Shown here piece by piece: positions 35,404 to 47,570 of a stretch of 64,000 nucleotides of DNA. This DNA comes from Corinectria fuckeliana (lineage: Eukaryota > Ascomycota > Sordariomycetes > Hypocreales > Nectriaceae). Every line of letters begins with the position of its first letter. The stretch's first letter is position 1. Location of the stretch: positions 62,001-126,000 of the forward strand of contig WPDH01000074.1 in NCBI GenBank assembly GCA_019137255.1. Reading direction: 5' to 3'. The notes below the pieces were generated by a model. It saw nothing but the letters and a program-made list of their open reading frames with translations. It was not told the origin of the DNA and made no database searches. The translations under genes and the position numbers were made by a program.

Positions 35404-36288
35404 CTAGAAGCGCTCCTTCATCCGCGCAGCTACCGTCCTCAAGTTGCCGTAAACCTTTCCGGGGGGCTTTCCGAGAATCAAGCTGACAACCGACTCTCGG
35501 GCAATGTGGATGTTCTTGAATCCACCCAAGATGTGGATTTTAGAATCGGCGAGCACGATTCGGGTCCGGCTGGCGTTCTCAATCGCAAACTTGGTCTTTC
35601 CGTCCTTGCCAGCAATACGACCAATAGTTCGCGACTGGCTGTCGCCGTGCATCGTCCTCACGTCCTTAATCTCAAACGTCTCGATGTAAAGGTCGTCGAG
35701 TCGCAGTAGGGCGATGGCGTCGTCCACCTCGAAGCCTAAGGTGAAAGCCTTGACAAAGTCCTCGCCCTTCTGAAGAGCACCGGAGTCCGATGTGTGCTTT
35801 GAAGTCCTCAGCTCGACAGTCTTCCGCTTGATGTTCATTCGACATTGCAGCTTCAAGTGCTCGACTAGAGGAGGATAGATGGCAGGCCACGATTGCTTCA
35901 GCGGCGTCATTCGGTGAGGGGGGATAGGGACCTTGCGAGTCTCGACTCGGGTAATCGGGTCCTAGATATTCATGTCAGGAAGTCGTTCTGCCAGAAAGCC
36001 TGTGACACATGATCTTACAAAGTCCTTAGCAGGCGCAAATCGAGGTCGCCCCTCCTCGTCGATGACCATCCCATCGTCGTTGGCCTGTTCCACGACCACG
36101 ACGTCGCTAGGATCGGTCGGCATAACATCCGGCGCATCCAGCAAGAATTCCTCGTCGTTCTCTGCATACGGCGTCAGCGCACATGGAGACGGCGGTTGGC
36201 GTTGAAGAGGATTTTTACCTGCTGGGAGTGGAATACTGGTAGCAAGCGGGGTCTCCTCCGCCTGCTTCAGGGCGGTTGGCGCAGGCAT
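35404..36288 (-). CDS. pno1: Pno1/Dim2, KH-domain small-subunit ribosome assembly factor
   Basis: Binds the 3' end of 18S pre-rRNA in the 90S/pre-40S particle and blocks premature site-D cleavage by Nob1; nucleolar and cytoplasmic. Exon pieces: 36288-36219, 36161-36019 and 35961-35404. The second intron (36,018-35,962, GTAAGA...CTAG) is certain because a stop lies in it. The first (36,218-36,162, GTAAAA...GCAG, 57 nt) is in frame and stopless, so the product is 256 residues if spliced or 275 if not. The N-terminus is acidic and variable. The conserved body begins DPITRVETRKVPIPPHRMTP and includes LKLQCRMNIKRKTVELRTS, the KH domain with SRTIGRIAGKDGKTKFAIE and HILGGFKNIHIARESVVSLI, ending GNLRTVAARMKERF. 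It shares a divergent promoter with mdm31. Confidence 0.93.
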
Positions 36289-36704
36289 TTTGGCAACAAC
36301 ACGGAGTAAATGGCGATAGTTGATCTCAGTGAATATGAGCGGGAGATATCACAGGCAGTGATTCTCGAGGCGCGCAACGGGGAATAGGATCGTGGTCGGG
36401 TTCACATCAAGGCATAAAAGGTCGGTGGTGGGGGCTCGACGACGACTTTCACACACCAAATCAAAATTTTGTGTTATCTTATCGCGGCTTATCGATTGGC
36501 CGGCCTCCCATACCGCAACGGCGCGTCATGGAGTGACTTTTCAGTAGAAGAAGGTGCTACCTGCATTGCCGGTGACGAACTAGCTGTCAACTCCTCCATC
36601 ACCCGTTTCTCTCCAACTTGCGCCTTCAATCCTCGCCGCGAGGATTTTGCCCCGTCACATCTCTGGTGCCATCTTTGTCCTGGGGGCAGGCACCATGTGC
36701 TTGA
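36289..36704. promoter_or_regulatory. Divergent promoter between pno1 and mdm31
   Basis: 416 bases separate the two divergent start codons, so both promoters must share this spacer. I see no unambiguous TATA box; the sequence is of mixed composition. Confidence 0.6.
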
Positions 36705-38942
36705 ATGATGGCTAAGGGCATCTCCTCCTTCTCGATCGGCCGCCGCTTCGGGATCTCCATCTCCATCTCCACTATATCCGGCTCCTCACCAGCACTCCGA
36801 GTCTCTGCTTCAGCAGACCGATTATGGCCAGCATCACCAGCGCCGGTCGTCTCCTCGACTTACCGACTCGTTCATAACCGACCGAAATGGAGCCTTCTCA
36901 CCCGAGCTCGAAGCTCTACGACTTGCGCCATCAGCGTGCCTACCACAACCCGCCTTGGGCGCCCGAGCATCCTCTCCAGTATAGAAGGCACACACCACGG
37001 CCTTTCTCCTTCGACTCCATGGATGCGACAACAAAGATGTTACAGCAATGACGGAAACAGAATGAGATGTTTCTGTGGCAAGGAGGCGACAGGAAAGCAT
37101 CCTGAGGGAGTCAAGAACACGGCAAGCCCGGCTGCAAGAGAAACCCCACAAGGAAAATCTAAGGAAGCGTCCGACACTGACAAGTCCGTCACATCTGAGG
37201 CAGACTCCGACTCAATCGCCTCTTCCGTGTCCAAATACCTGCATATTCCGAATCTACCCAAGATGCCTCATCGACCAACCAAAGAGGAACTGCTCGCCGC
37301 AGCCAACGGGTTCGGCGACCGGCTGAAGGTTCGCTTAAAGTGGATGTCGATCAGGAGCATGAGACCATGGAATGTCGATGAATGGGGCGCCTTCGTATCA
37401 TGGTTTATGCTGGGTCACATTGTCTGGATCCTGCTAGGGACGACCACCTTCTTCTCCATCGTTATCTTTTCAATCAACACTGTACTTGCCCAAGGTAGGA
37501 CAGATTCCTTCCTGGCCTGACTTGCCAGAGCACATGCTAAACAAATCATAGAAACCCTGGCTCGGTGGATTGGTGACTACCTGACGCAGTCTGCCGGCGT
37601 TACAGTCATCTTCGAATCTGCCATTGTCCCCAAGTGGCGTGATGGCGTGATCTCCTTTCGAAATGTGTTCGTCTCTCGCCGTCCTGGCCAAGGCGAATCG
37701 TCGGTCAGCAAGGGATCATCGGATGCCGCCGCGGTTGCTGCCGCAGGCCGGCAAGTCAAGCCGGACAACCCTCCAGGCGAGGAAGACGATGGCAACTACA
37801 CACAGTTTGATATGAGCTTTGCGACTGTCAACGTTACACTGTCGTTCTTGAACTGGTGGAACGGAAAAGGCCTTTTAAAAGATGTTGAAGTCAAGGGCGT
37901 TCGGGGCGTCATCGACCGGACTTCGGTTGTATGGCCCCAGGAAGAAATCGATCCGCTGTCGTACCGACACGTACATCACCCCGGAGACTTTGAGATCGAA
38001 AAATTCAAGATGGAGGATCTCTTGCTCACCGTTCATCAGCCAGACGGCTTCCGGCCATTCTCCGTCAGCATCTTCTCATGTGAGCTGCCACAACTACGAA
38101 AGCAATGGCTCTTTTACGATTTCCTCTCCGCAAACCACATGTCTGGATCATTGGACGGTTCGTTGTTTACCATCCATCCTCGACAAGTTCATGGTGTCGT
38201 TCCCAGTCAAGACCAGGCGTCTGTATTTGGCTTTGGGGACCCCAAGGCCTGGAAGAAATTCAGCAGACTTCGAATTGATGGCCTGAAAATCGATCACCTC
38301 AATCGCGGGGTCGAGGGGCCTTTTGGGTGGATTTATGAGGGAAACGTCGATATTGTGGCAGACGTTATGTTCCCAGCTGATTCCGACGAGGGAATAACCA
38401 AGGTCATGGCCGACTTTTATGACCAACTAGAAGAAGTCGTCATCTCCAATCGTCACAGGTTCCTCAAGAACGTCAGGGAGCAAGCTCCTGCGCTCCTTGC
38501 TTCTGGCCACCTCTCGGACTCTGGTCTGGACCAGGGCGACATCCCATCGGAGAAGGCTTCCCTGGACGACGACCGCCGTTATCTCATCATGGACCTCCGC
38601 ATCCACCTGAACGACGTCAAGGCTGCGGTGCCCCTGTTCACCAAGGACATGTCGTATGTGAACCAGGCCCTGGTCCGCCCCATCGTGGCATACATCAACG
38701 CGAAGAAGACGTATATTCCGATTGGTTGTCGTATTGTCAAGCGAGCCAGCGACTTCGAGGGCAGCTGGTCCATCTTCGACTGCGGACTCATGAACGATAT
38801 GTCGGCCGAGACGTACGTGGCCTTTGCTAAGGATGTCGAGGACCAGCAAAGCCGCGTGCGGCGGTTCAAGAAGGTCGGCTTCTGGACGCTGTCTCTAGCC
38901 GTCCACGCCCTCTTCATGGGAATGGCAGGCAACGTTGTGTGA
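36705..38942 (+). CDS. mdm31: Mdm31-like mitochondrial inner-membrane protein
   Basis: Mdm31/Mdm32 proteins sit in the mitochondrial inner membrane and are needed for mitochondrial shape, inheritance and phospholipid homeostasis. Two exons: 36705-37494 and 37552-38942, with a 57-nt intron (GTAGGA...CATAG); 726 residues. The N-terminus is Ser/Arg-rich without acidic residues (FSIGRRFGISISISTIS...), a good presequence. A polar linker leads to RPWNVDEWGAFVSWFMLGH and a first membrane segment (IVWILLGTTTFFSIVIFSIN). The large intermembrane-space domain follows (EXAIVPKWRDGVISF-like segment, VKGVRGVIDRTSVVWP, HPGDFEIEKFKMEDLLLTVH, LRIDGLKIDHLNRG). The C-terminus has a second hydrophobic segment (FWTLSLAVHALFMGMAGNVV). 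It is assigned to Mdm31 rather than Mdm32 by the first-helix region. Convergent with hcr1. Confidence 0.88.
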
Positions 38943-39824
38943 GCCGAAAGCTAGCTCACTCTATTCTACTCTACTCTTCTGTTTTTGGTTCTGTTTGTTT
39001 TAAGACTACGCGTCAACGAACTCATGAACGACGTTACAAACATATCTGGGACGGGACACGGCGGGGATGTGCTTGTGCAAAAGGAAATAACATGGCGTTG
39101 GGTTCGCACAGGACCAGATGTTTTCTGGGGAGTTCACCGGGCTTGATTTATAAATGACAAGAGTTGCCCCATGATGACCACCGGAGTCTTGGTTCCAAGG
39201 GGCTACGATGGCAGCTGATACAACATGCCCCTGTCGCGTCTGGCATGTTCGTCCAAACAGTGTCAGGCGGGTTGTGTGCAAATGGACGTGAATGGACATA
39301 TACACCGACTCTGAAGAGGATTTGGCATAGAAACAATCAGATATGTGGTCGCGTTCTGAAGGTCTGTCTAGAATAATCTAGCTGTGAAAAAAGGTCACAG
39401 GGATACGAGTCCCCCGGCACAGTTGAAATAGTCTTGTCTATCCGCCTATGCAAGCAACGCAGATGCATGAAAGGGCCACAGCAGGGTCCAAATATATCCC
39501 ACCCTCCTCAGAATGCCTTCATAATTGCATAGACTCGTCAACATCCATCCAGCATTACCCGTCCTCCAGCTACGCTACGCTACCCCTGACACCCCCAGGT
39601 ACAGCCTCTGCATCTACCCGTTCACACAGACGCGTCGACGCGTAGCCATGGAAACCGGCGTGCAGGATGTTGGCTTCGCCGAGAAATCGCATCTTCCCTA
39701 CCAGGTGTGGAAGGGGCAGGCTTACTAGGCGCGGCCTGGGATGCAAAACTCGACACTGAAAGTGTCGGCGCAGTGTAAGTGATGGAAGAGTCGCATGGCC
39801 TTTTCGCCGAATGGGGAAAAGCTG
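38943..39824. other. Convergent 3' regions of mdm31 and hcr1
   Basis: Holds the two 3' UTRs. No further gene recognised. Confidence 0.5.
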
Positions 39825-40385
39825 TCACATAAAGTCATCGCTAAGGGCACTGTTAGCATCATTCGTACTGAGTTGGAAGTAAGGATACGGACTCTCCGAA
39901 GCCATCATCCTCATATGCGTGAACGTCAGCGACGTTGGCACGGCCAGTGACAAGGGAGGTCTTGGTCTTGGCGGCCTTGGTCTTCTTGCTCTTGTCGGCA
40001 GCCTTCTCCTCCTTCATCTTCTCATTACTGAGAGCAGTGAGGCCACTGGCGAGTTTCTTAATCTGCTCGCTGGGCATGTTACGAGCTAGATCCTTGGAGA
40101 ATTCCTGGAGGAAGAGGCTGTAGTGGGCCTTCTTGGAGTGGGCCGAGATGATAGGGCCGACGGTGAGGCGAAGAAGTTCGAACTGGCCCTTTGTCTTGGG
40201 GTCGAAGAGTGGTAGCTTGGCAATATCAACGGTGTTGGTAGGGTCCTTGTGGTCGACAACGACGGCGGCAGTCTTGGTCTTGGCACGGCCGGCGCCGAGA
40301 CCAGCGCCTCCGAAAAGGTCAGCGGCGTGAGCCAGATCAGCCTCTTGCTCTGTGCGGCGGAGACGCTCACGCTTCTCACTTTCGG

Positions 40386-40422
<37 letters not shown>

Positions 40423-40967
40423 TTCTAGGGCAAGGCGTTTGAGACGTTCAGCCTGCTTTTCGGCGATGCGGACAGCCTTGGGCTTCTTGGCGGCGGCCTT
40501 GGCAGCGGCCTCGGCCTTGGCAACCTCTTCCTTCTTGACCTTCTCGCGCTCTACCTCCGAATCGTCGGCATCCCATGATTCGAGTACCTGGTGATAGGGG
40601 GGGAGGGTCAGTCCTGGGATGACGGCGTAGCAGTAGTGGTGCGGGATATGTGACTTACATCACTGTCATCCTCCTCATCGTCAAACTTGCGGCGAGCGGC
40701 GATGGCGGCGGCACTACCAACGGGAGGAGAGGTAGTAGAGGAATCGGAGTCGCTATCCTCCTCGTCTAAAGAAGCAGGTGGTTAGCCACAGGCCGTGAGA
40801 TGGATAAAGGCCCAAAGCGAGCGTTGTCGGGGTTGTGGGCAGCTGGCGACTACCCCACCGAGGAGACGAGGGGACAGGCGCAACCGAGGAGGAAGAGAGT
40901 ATGGTGATCCGGGAGAGCGTAGGGCACAGAAAAGTGGTGAGGTCTTACCCCAGTCCTTGGGAGGCAT
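39825..40967 (-). CDS. hcr1: Translation initiation factor eIF3 subunit j (Hcr1)
   Basis: Loosely bound eIF3 subunit that helps 40S recruitment, start-codon stringency and ribosome recycling in the cytosol. Four exons: 40967-40949, 40765-40659, 40587-39893 and 39840-39825, giving 278 residues. The tiny last exon supplies only the end DDDFM and stop after GYG-like DGFG, recreating the conserved C-terminus; without splicing the frame would end in an unrelated 10-residue tail. N-terminus MPPKDWDEEDSDSD, then ESWDADDSE (eIF3b-binding acidic/W motif), a Lys/Ala-rich coiled region, an 11-residue Asp run encoded by a GAC tandem (40,391-40,422), and the core DLFGGAGLGAG, PLFDPKTKGQFELLRLTVGP and NMPSEQIKKLASGLTALSNE. 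Divergent from the alternative oxidase gene. Confidence 0.93.
40391..40422. repeat. GTC/GAC trinucleotide run inside hcr1
   Basis: About ten GTC repeats on the plus strand encode an Asp run in eIF3j on the minus strand. It is a likely site of length variation between strains. Confidence 0.8.
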
Positions 40968-43004
40968 GATGTCGGGTCGTGAAAATGTGGTAGATTTCGA
41001 TGCGAATTTGTGTGCGCGTGTGTTCCGTTGGGGGCGTCGGAACTCGTTCGGATCAAGGAGGAGGGAATCGCAGATCGTTCAAGACACGAACGAAGCCGGA
41101 GACGGATATCAGAAGGCGGCAACGACAAAAGGCAGGTAGCAAATGGCAAGGCCGGTTCTCGGACAGGAGAAGGAAGAGGAGTGCGGTAGAAGGTTTGTGG
41201 TTGGGTCGCAGAAGAGCAGAAGCGGGCGTGAGGGTTAAGTCTCGGGTCAGGCACAAAGACAGTCCAGGCAGTCAGTAGAGGCACCCAATTCTGAATTCTG
41301 GCCGCCTGAACCCGATCAACGGCGCAAGGGAGCGAAGCACCTAAAGGAAGGAGGGGCAACTTGGACGGCGCACAGCGCGTGACTGGTGGAGGGGTAAATT
41401 CTTCCTTTTTTTCTTTTTTCTCGCGCTTTTCCTACTTTATAGCGCGTCACCAAGTCATTAAACCATCTCGCGTGCGCACGTTCAACCATTTCCAATGCTA
41501 TGAACGAGTGGTCAACAACACGTCAAACTCAAGTTCCTGTCCCTTTTTATACTGGGAGGCTCTTAAGCAGCCCGCACTACCTAGGCCTAGACTACGTCGT
41601 TGAAAGGAAGAATATCCACCAACGCAACCATGGTAGGTAGGCATTAATACACGCATTCCCCCACCGAGCAGCCAACAAAAGCACCCCCGAAGACGGGTCC
41701 GCCAAACATCCATGGCGCTTCCGCCGGACCGCCGTGTTGCGCCGGGTTTAAGCCGTAGTCTACCATTCATATTGGCACCCTGTATGGTATGAATAACATC
41801 AATGTTTTCTGTTGAATTGTCTATTCTTGAGATGACGGAGAGTGGAGAGGGACTGATTAGTCAGTTATAATAACATGCTAACCATGTCGATGTTGAATGC
41901 ACTACTACTCATGCCAAGGCCCTTCCACGTCCCTACTTTAATTTACGAGCAAGAAAACAACTATATACTTCGTACGTAGCTCTGGAACAACGTTGCACAA
42001 AGCACCGAGTCCGAGTAGGTAATCCGTTGTCTAATTACTATACATACACCGCTGCCTGCTACTGTGTATGCCACTCCGTAATCAACTACCGTCTTTACCT
42101 ACCCTACGTAACCCATGGTCCTTTGCGAATCGCCACGTTCTCCGGGCCGAGCAAGAGCTGGTGTAGATTCTAAATGGGGCTCGAGGTTCCTGTCATCTTC
42201 ATACCAAGTCTAGTGTTGGGAAATCTTAAATTACTTCTATTATGTTGGAGCCAGTAAAAGGGATACTTCCATTATAAGCGCCGTGCCTGTTCAACCCCTA
42301 GAAAGCCGTTTTCCCACGGATATTAGGCAAAGCAGTTTTACAAGAACTACGATGTATTAATTGTTGCCCCATCAGATTTCAGGCTTATCGTCATCTCTAG
42401 TCTTACAACTGAGCTGAGACGTGGCGATCCATGCCCGTCCCCCATGCTTCAGCGACCTGTGACTATCACGGCCTGGTACCCGTCACCAAATCATCAACAT
42501 GTAAATCAAGGATGACCTCGCACCTTCGCTTGCAAACTGACGCGAACACGGGGCTAGAGAAGTTGATTTTTTCTCCACCTTGATGGATCCATCTCCGTTG
42601 AGTCCCGACTCGTTGGAATACCATATCTAGCATTCCCTGTTTGGGTCTCCGTCGTCTAAAATTCCAAATCCGTCTGCGCCCGCGAACCACTCAGCCCACT
42701 TCCGAGTCCTCCTGATGCCACTCTCTCACGTGCCCCCCCAAAACACTGCTTACACCATGACCAACACCTTGCTGAGCAGGGCTTTGTTGGAGCCTCGCCC
42801 GAAGATCGAGACCTCTGTCACCGTGGGAGAAGGCAGCCTCAGGCCTTCACATTGGCTCATCCGGTCTGTCTTCGTGGACATTCGTATCGTCCTCTCATAT
42901 CAGCTAGCGCAGAGGGCATTTTGCTAATACTTGTTCCCGGAGAGGGCACGGCGGGTTCCAATATGACAGAAGTAGCCCGCGCCTAGCCCGGGACTCCCGC
43001 GTAA
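40968..43004. other. Intergenic between hcr1 and alternative oxidase
   Basis: About 2 kb of divergent upstream sequence. The hcr1 side (40,968-41,400) is GA/CT-skewed. The middle (41,780-42,350) is AT-richer. No coding frame is supported. The final part should contain the regulated promoter of the oxidase. Confidence 0.5.
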
Positions 43005-43014
43005 CTATATAAAG
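43005..43014 (+). promoter_or_regulatory. TATA box of the alternative oxidase gene
   Basis: CTATATAAAG lies 139 bases upstream of the ATG at 43,153, in GC-rich surroundings. Transcription would be expected to start about 30-60 bases downstream. A clear TATA box fits an inducible gene. I looked for widely spaced CGG-type activator sites known from alternative oxidase promoters of other fungi and did not find a convincing one. Confidence 0.65.
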
Positions 43015-43152
43015 TTGCTTCGACCTGGTCAGGCACGAACTCCTGCTAAGTTATGCACTGTATCAAACTACCACGAGCCTCCCTTTGGCATACTTGAAGT
43101 ATCTAATATATACCTCCTATATCGAGACTTGACTAGTCTTCGCCTCATCCCA

Positions 43153-44372
43153 ATGCTTTCTACTCAGATCCGGACTCACGCTTACGCCTCAAAACGAGCT
43201 GCTCAGCTGGGTAAAGCTGCAGCGTTGGGGTTTGCCCGCTCGGCATCCTCCTCCCCCCCCTCCCTCCTTCGGTCTCCAGCCGGCATAAGGTTAGGCTGTG
43301 CCGCTTCTCAACGCCCCCTATCGTCTCGAGAATTCTCGACGACTTCCGCTGCCCAGCTCCGTGATATCTTCCCTGCCAAAGATACGCCTCATATCCAAAC
43401 TACCAAGCCCGCATGGCCTCACCACCCTCACACCTGGGAGGAGATGGTTTCGGTGGTCCCGGCACATCGGGAGCCCCGAGGAGTCGGCGATCGGGCGGCC
43501 TGGAAGCTTGTGAGGTTTGCCAGATACTGCATGGACAAGGCTACAGGCATGGACCGAGCCCAGCAGGTCGATAAGAAGAACCCAACCACTGCCATCGAGG
43601 CATCCAAGCCCCTGACTGAGGCACAATGGGTAAGAATCTTCCTCCCACGCAATCGTTTGCTAATAGAACTGAATGACTAAACGCGATGTCAGTTGATTCG
43701 ATTTATCTTTCTTGAAAGCGTAGCCGGTGTACCGGGAATGGTTGGAGGAATGCTCCGCCATCTCGGCAGCCTTCGTCGAATGAAGAGAGATAATGGCTGG
43801 ATTGAGACGCTCCTCGAGGAGAGCTACAACGAGAGAATGCACTTGTTGACTTTCATGAAGATGTGCGAACCTGGGTGGTTCATGAAGACAATGATCATCG
43901 GCGCACAGGGCGTCATGTTCAACAGCCTTTTCATCGCTTACCTCCTGTCGCCCAAGATTGTGCATCGCTTCGTCGGATATCTCGAGGAGGAGGCTGTCCA
44001 CACTTACACGCGGTGCATCAAGGAGATTGAGGATGGTCAACTCCCCAAGTGGACGGACCCTAAGTTCCGCATTCCCGACATTGCCATCCAGGTGAGTGAC
44101 TTGTGCAACCACTTACACTGCACTGAGCCGCAGTATAGATTACTGACGAGAAACGCAATCAGTATTGGGACATCCCCGAGGACCATCGCACGATGAAGGA
44201 CCTTATCCTCTACATCCGAGCCGACGAGGCAGTCCACCGCAGTGTCAATCACACCCTAGGCAATCTCAACCAAAGCGAAGATCCGAACCCGTTCGTCAGC
44301 GAGTTCAAAGACCGCGAGGCCCCGAAGCCGGCCCTCCAGCCAGCTGGATACGAACGTGCTGATGTTATCTAA
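43153..44372 (+). CDS. aox1: Mitochondrial alternative oxidase
   Basis: Di-iron ubiquinol oxidase on the matrix face of the inner mitochondrial membrane; bypasses complexes III and IV without pumping protons and is typically induced when the cytochrome chain is blocked. Three exons: 43153-43629, 43693-44091 and 44163-44372 (introns of 63 and 71 nt, GTAAGA and GTGAGT donors), giving 361 residues, the usual fungal length. The N-terminal about 60 residues are rich in Arg, Ala and Ser, a clear presequence. All iron ligands are visible: E167 (LESVAGVPG), E206 and H209 (NERMHLL), E258 (LEEEAVHTY), E314 and H317 (RADEAVHR). An upstream in-frame ATG at 43,015 lies directly at the TATA box and is therefore not used. 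Confidence 0.96.
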
Positions 44373-45664
44373 GTCGCATAGCCACGATGGTACAACGCAC
44401 ATCTCACTATACGTAACCTGTATACAAGGCTCGCTTATTTTGTTTATACGCGGGAGAAAAAAAAACCTGGCGATTGTAGGATAGACGGATGATACCATTA
44501 GATACTGGCGCTTTAGTCCGAATACTCTTTTCTTGGGCTTGTATCGGGAGGAGCTTTTCTCTTCTTACATAGCTTTAGGAAACTCGAATCCCTACTTACT
44601 CTTTGATATAGGTATAAGTAGACTACCAACCACATCGCTCTTAATATATGACCCGGACTAGTCACGTCCAAAACCAGGAACACAAGAGTTCCAACCAAGT
44701 GAAAAGTCTAATACCAGTGTGGCTGTGAGAACGATGGAATGTCACCACCGCCGATCAAAGGCGCTGGCGGTTGTGCGAGGCAGATAACCAGAACGGTCGT
44801 CTGATGGCTTACTAAGACAGACGTGAACTGTCGTCATGGAGCAACTCTCTTACAGAGCGTTGGCCAGTCAAGCAGCGAGATGTGTCAGACCGCAAAGGGA
44901 CCTTGCATAAATGCACCGCCTCAGCGACGCTGGTTACTGACTAGTCTGCACAAGGAGCGAGGTGATGGCCTCACAATGGCCGCCTCACTCTTGAGGGAGA
45001 AGGGGTATCTAATTGTGGCTTACCGCGACGGAGAGGCAAGCGGTCGGTTGTTGAACGGAGGCGATTAAAGAATGCTCCGGGGTGGGATGGAGAGAATGCC
45101 AGCATGTGTGAGTGGGACTACAGAGTACCTATGAAGGCGTGGATCTAGGTACTTATACGAAGTACGAGCCATACTTTGACAGTTTGGCACTCAAACCTTT
45201 GTTGGGCAAACTTGGTTAAGCTTCTTTTTCGGCCGCGTCACCGCATCCCGGATCACAAGCCCTACCTATGAATGCTTGGGACATGCCGAGTGCGCAGCGG
45301 GCAGCTGAAACTGATGTCATCAGAGCAGGCAGCATCGGCCAGTGGGAATAACTGGGGGGCGCGCGGTGTTGTCTCCGGGTGGTGATACCCACGGTCCACT
45401 GCTCATCAGCATCAATATCTCAGCACCTTGGATTCGTGGCACAGCACAGCCTTGACTTGTGGGGAACCAGCAGATCGCATCGCGGGCCGCGTGTAAGGCT
45501 GGGGCGGAGTCGTGTGAAAATAGAGTACAGTACTGTACCTAGCCTGGTGAGCGAACTTCGGTAGTTCAGGACTGAGATACGTAGTAGATAGATATGTGAG
45601 GACAACATCTTCTGAGAACGAAGCAGAGGGCCGGAGCGCAGCAAAGAAGCGCGTGCGTATTCTC

Positions 45665-45667
<3 letters not shown>

Positions 45668-45696
<29 letters not shown>

Positions 45697-45729
45697 NNAC
45701 CCCCCCCCCCCCCCCCCCCCCACACACAC
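45668..45729. repeat. Poly-C run with NN assembly gap
   Basis: A 29-base C run, NN at 45,697-45,698, one A and a second C run of 22 bases, then a CA dinucleotide run. The base pair AC before the second run repeats the 5' flank of the first (AACCC). The layout is the same as at 4644-4714. Confidence 0.8.
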
Positions 45730-47507
45730 TAGGCTCATGTCTTGGCTGGCACGATGCCGATAGGCAGAGGAGGATAGGAGGGGGGCGGTGTTGACGGAAG
45801 GATCCATATCATCATGGAGATCCAGCTCGTCAGGGTTCCATGGAGCCAGGGATCCAAAGGGCCCAGGCCAGACAAGTCCAAATGAGATGAAGAAGTCTGA
45901 AGTAATGGTGAGGGAAGATCACGCACTAGCCGAGGTGGATGGATGGATTCTCAACCTGGTCCAATTATCAAATGGGTTTCGTCGGCTCGAAACACCAGCG
46001 AGATTGAGGCTTGCAGCAGGACAACGGCGTGCTGTCGAACCAAGCAAGAAGAGGTCAAAGCAAGCTACATAGTATGTACTTCATACTTCGTATGGAGTAC
46101 TAGTATGAAGAAGAAGTGGAGAGACGCCTCCAATTTCGCTGTTCGGATCACTCACCTAGCACCCCAGTCACGCCCTGGCATGCCGCATGCCAGCCTGGTT
46201 TCTTAGCGCTTCCACCCCCCGGAGACGATGGCCGTGGAGATTTGGGCGACGAGAGTGAAGCGGTTGAATGTGATGCACAGCCTCGGCGATTTCCCTTCTC
46301 GTCGAGCGGGAGTTTGCATTTGGTGACAGACATGACAAGACAGAACTCGCCAGTTGGATCTGGTGGGAACATGCGCCGTTAGTTAGATGAGCATTGCAAA
46401 GGGACCATGGGAAGGATGGGCGGGGGGGGGGGATGGATGTCTCAGCCCAGGGAGGACTAGTGAAGTTGAAGTTGGGCGTGTCCTGTTGACTCTTCACGCT
46501 CTTGGGCAGGACCACGTTGCTTGATGCTTTTTAGTTATTAGTCTGAATGTTATGCTGCACACCACACAATCGTCACCCGCTCGCTGAAACCTGTAGATAT
46601 CTAGAGCAAATAAGCTAGGCCAGCAAATGCCATCCGCAGCCAGTGTGTGTTCTGCATTGCGGTGATGAGTTGGTCGACGGCGGGGCCAATCGCAAGCGAA
46701 AACCAAGGTCGGAGTGCCGACCCCTGCTGACTTTAGCACTCCCCTCCCCACCTTGGCGGCTACATACTGTAGGTAAGCTACTACCTACGTAGGCAAGCGG
46801 GGGCAAAAACTTGGCATACGGACTGGTAAACCAGCAAAACTGACAAAATAATACAGTCACTCAATACCCTAGACACACTAAGTGAGTGCCTAAATGATTA
46901 TGTCGCCCCAACCTGGTGTGACATGTTTTTTTGCTCCCGCTTGGTAGGTACTGTCTGGACTCTTCAGCGTTGGGTCTTGTTTGTCTGTAAGGCGGCGGGT
47001 AGGTAGCACTCCTTACCAATGCGGAAGTCGCCGATGCTGCATCGATTAGATGATAGGCTATGGCTATGTAGTTGATAAATGTGAAAAGATATAATTATCA
47101 GCGTAAATGTGCGAGTACGGTCAGCTTAAAGCACGGCGGAAGGAGGAAGCATAACTCTGTTTAGCCTCACGGTGTTGTTCTTCTTGTGTTAAACAGTTCC
47201 AGATGTCTCTGGCTTCGGTGTTTCTAGGCCCAGTGGGGTACCGCGTAAATAAATTGAGAGCAGGATGTATTACTTGGAAACATCATGGAAGAGCCGAGGG
47301 CATCGAATTCACGTGTTATTGCGTCTGCGACCGCACTTGGCGTCTGCCCTTCTGTCGTCAAGCTTGTGAATGGGTTATCGTAATTTACTTCAAGTAACGT
47401 ATCGATTCACTGGTCGTTCATCTTCCGCATTTGGGAGACAGCGAGTCAGTCACTGCTGCACTTGGTCAGTTCGGCGGCACCCGCCTCCCCCACACCGAAT
47501 CCAGAAC

Positions 47508-47570
47508 GTAAAACGTAAAACGCAAGACGCAAAACCACTAAACCACTAAACCACCAAACCATCAAACAAC
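47508..47570. repeat. AAAACG / ACCACTAAA short tandem block
   Basis: Two adjacent imperfect short tandems: GTAAAACG-like copies followed by several CCACTAAA-like 9-mers. They lie upstream of crz1 in non-coding sequence. Confidence 0.55.
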
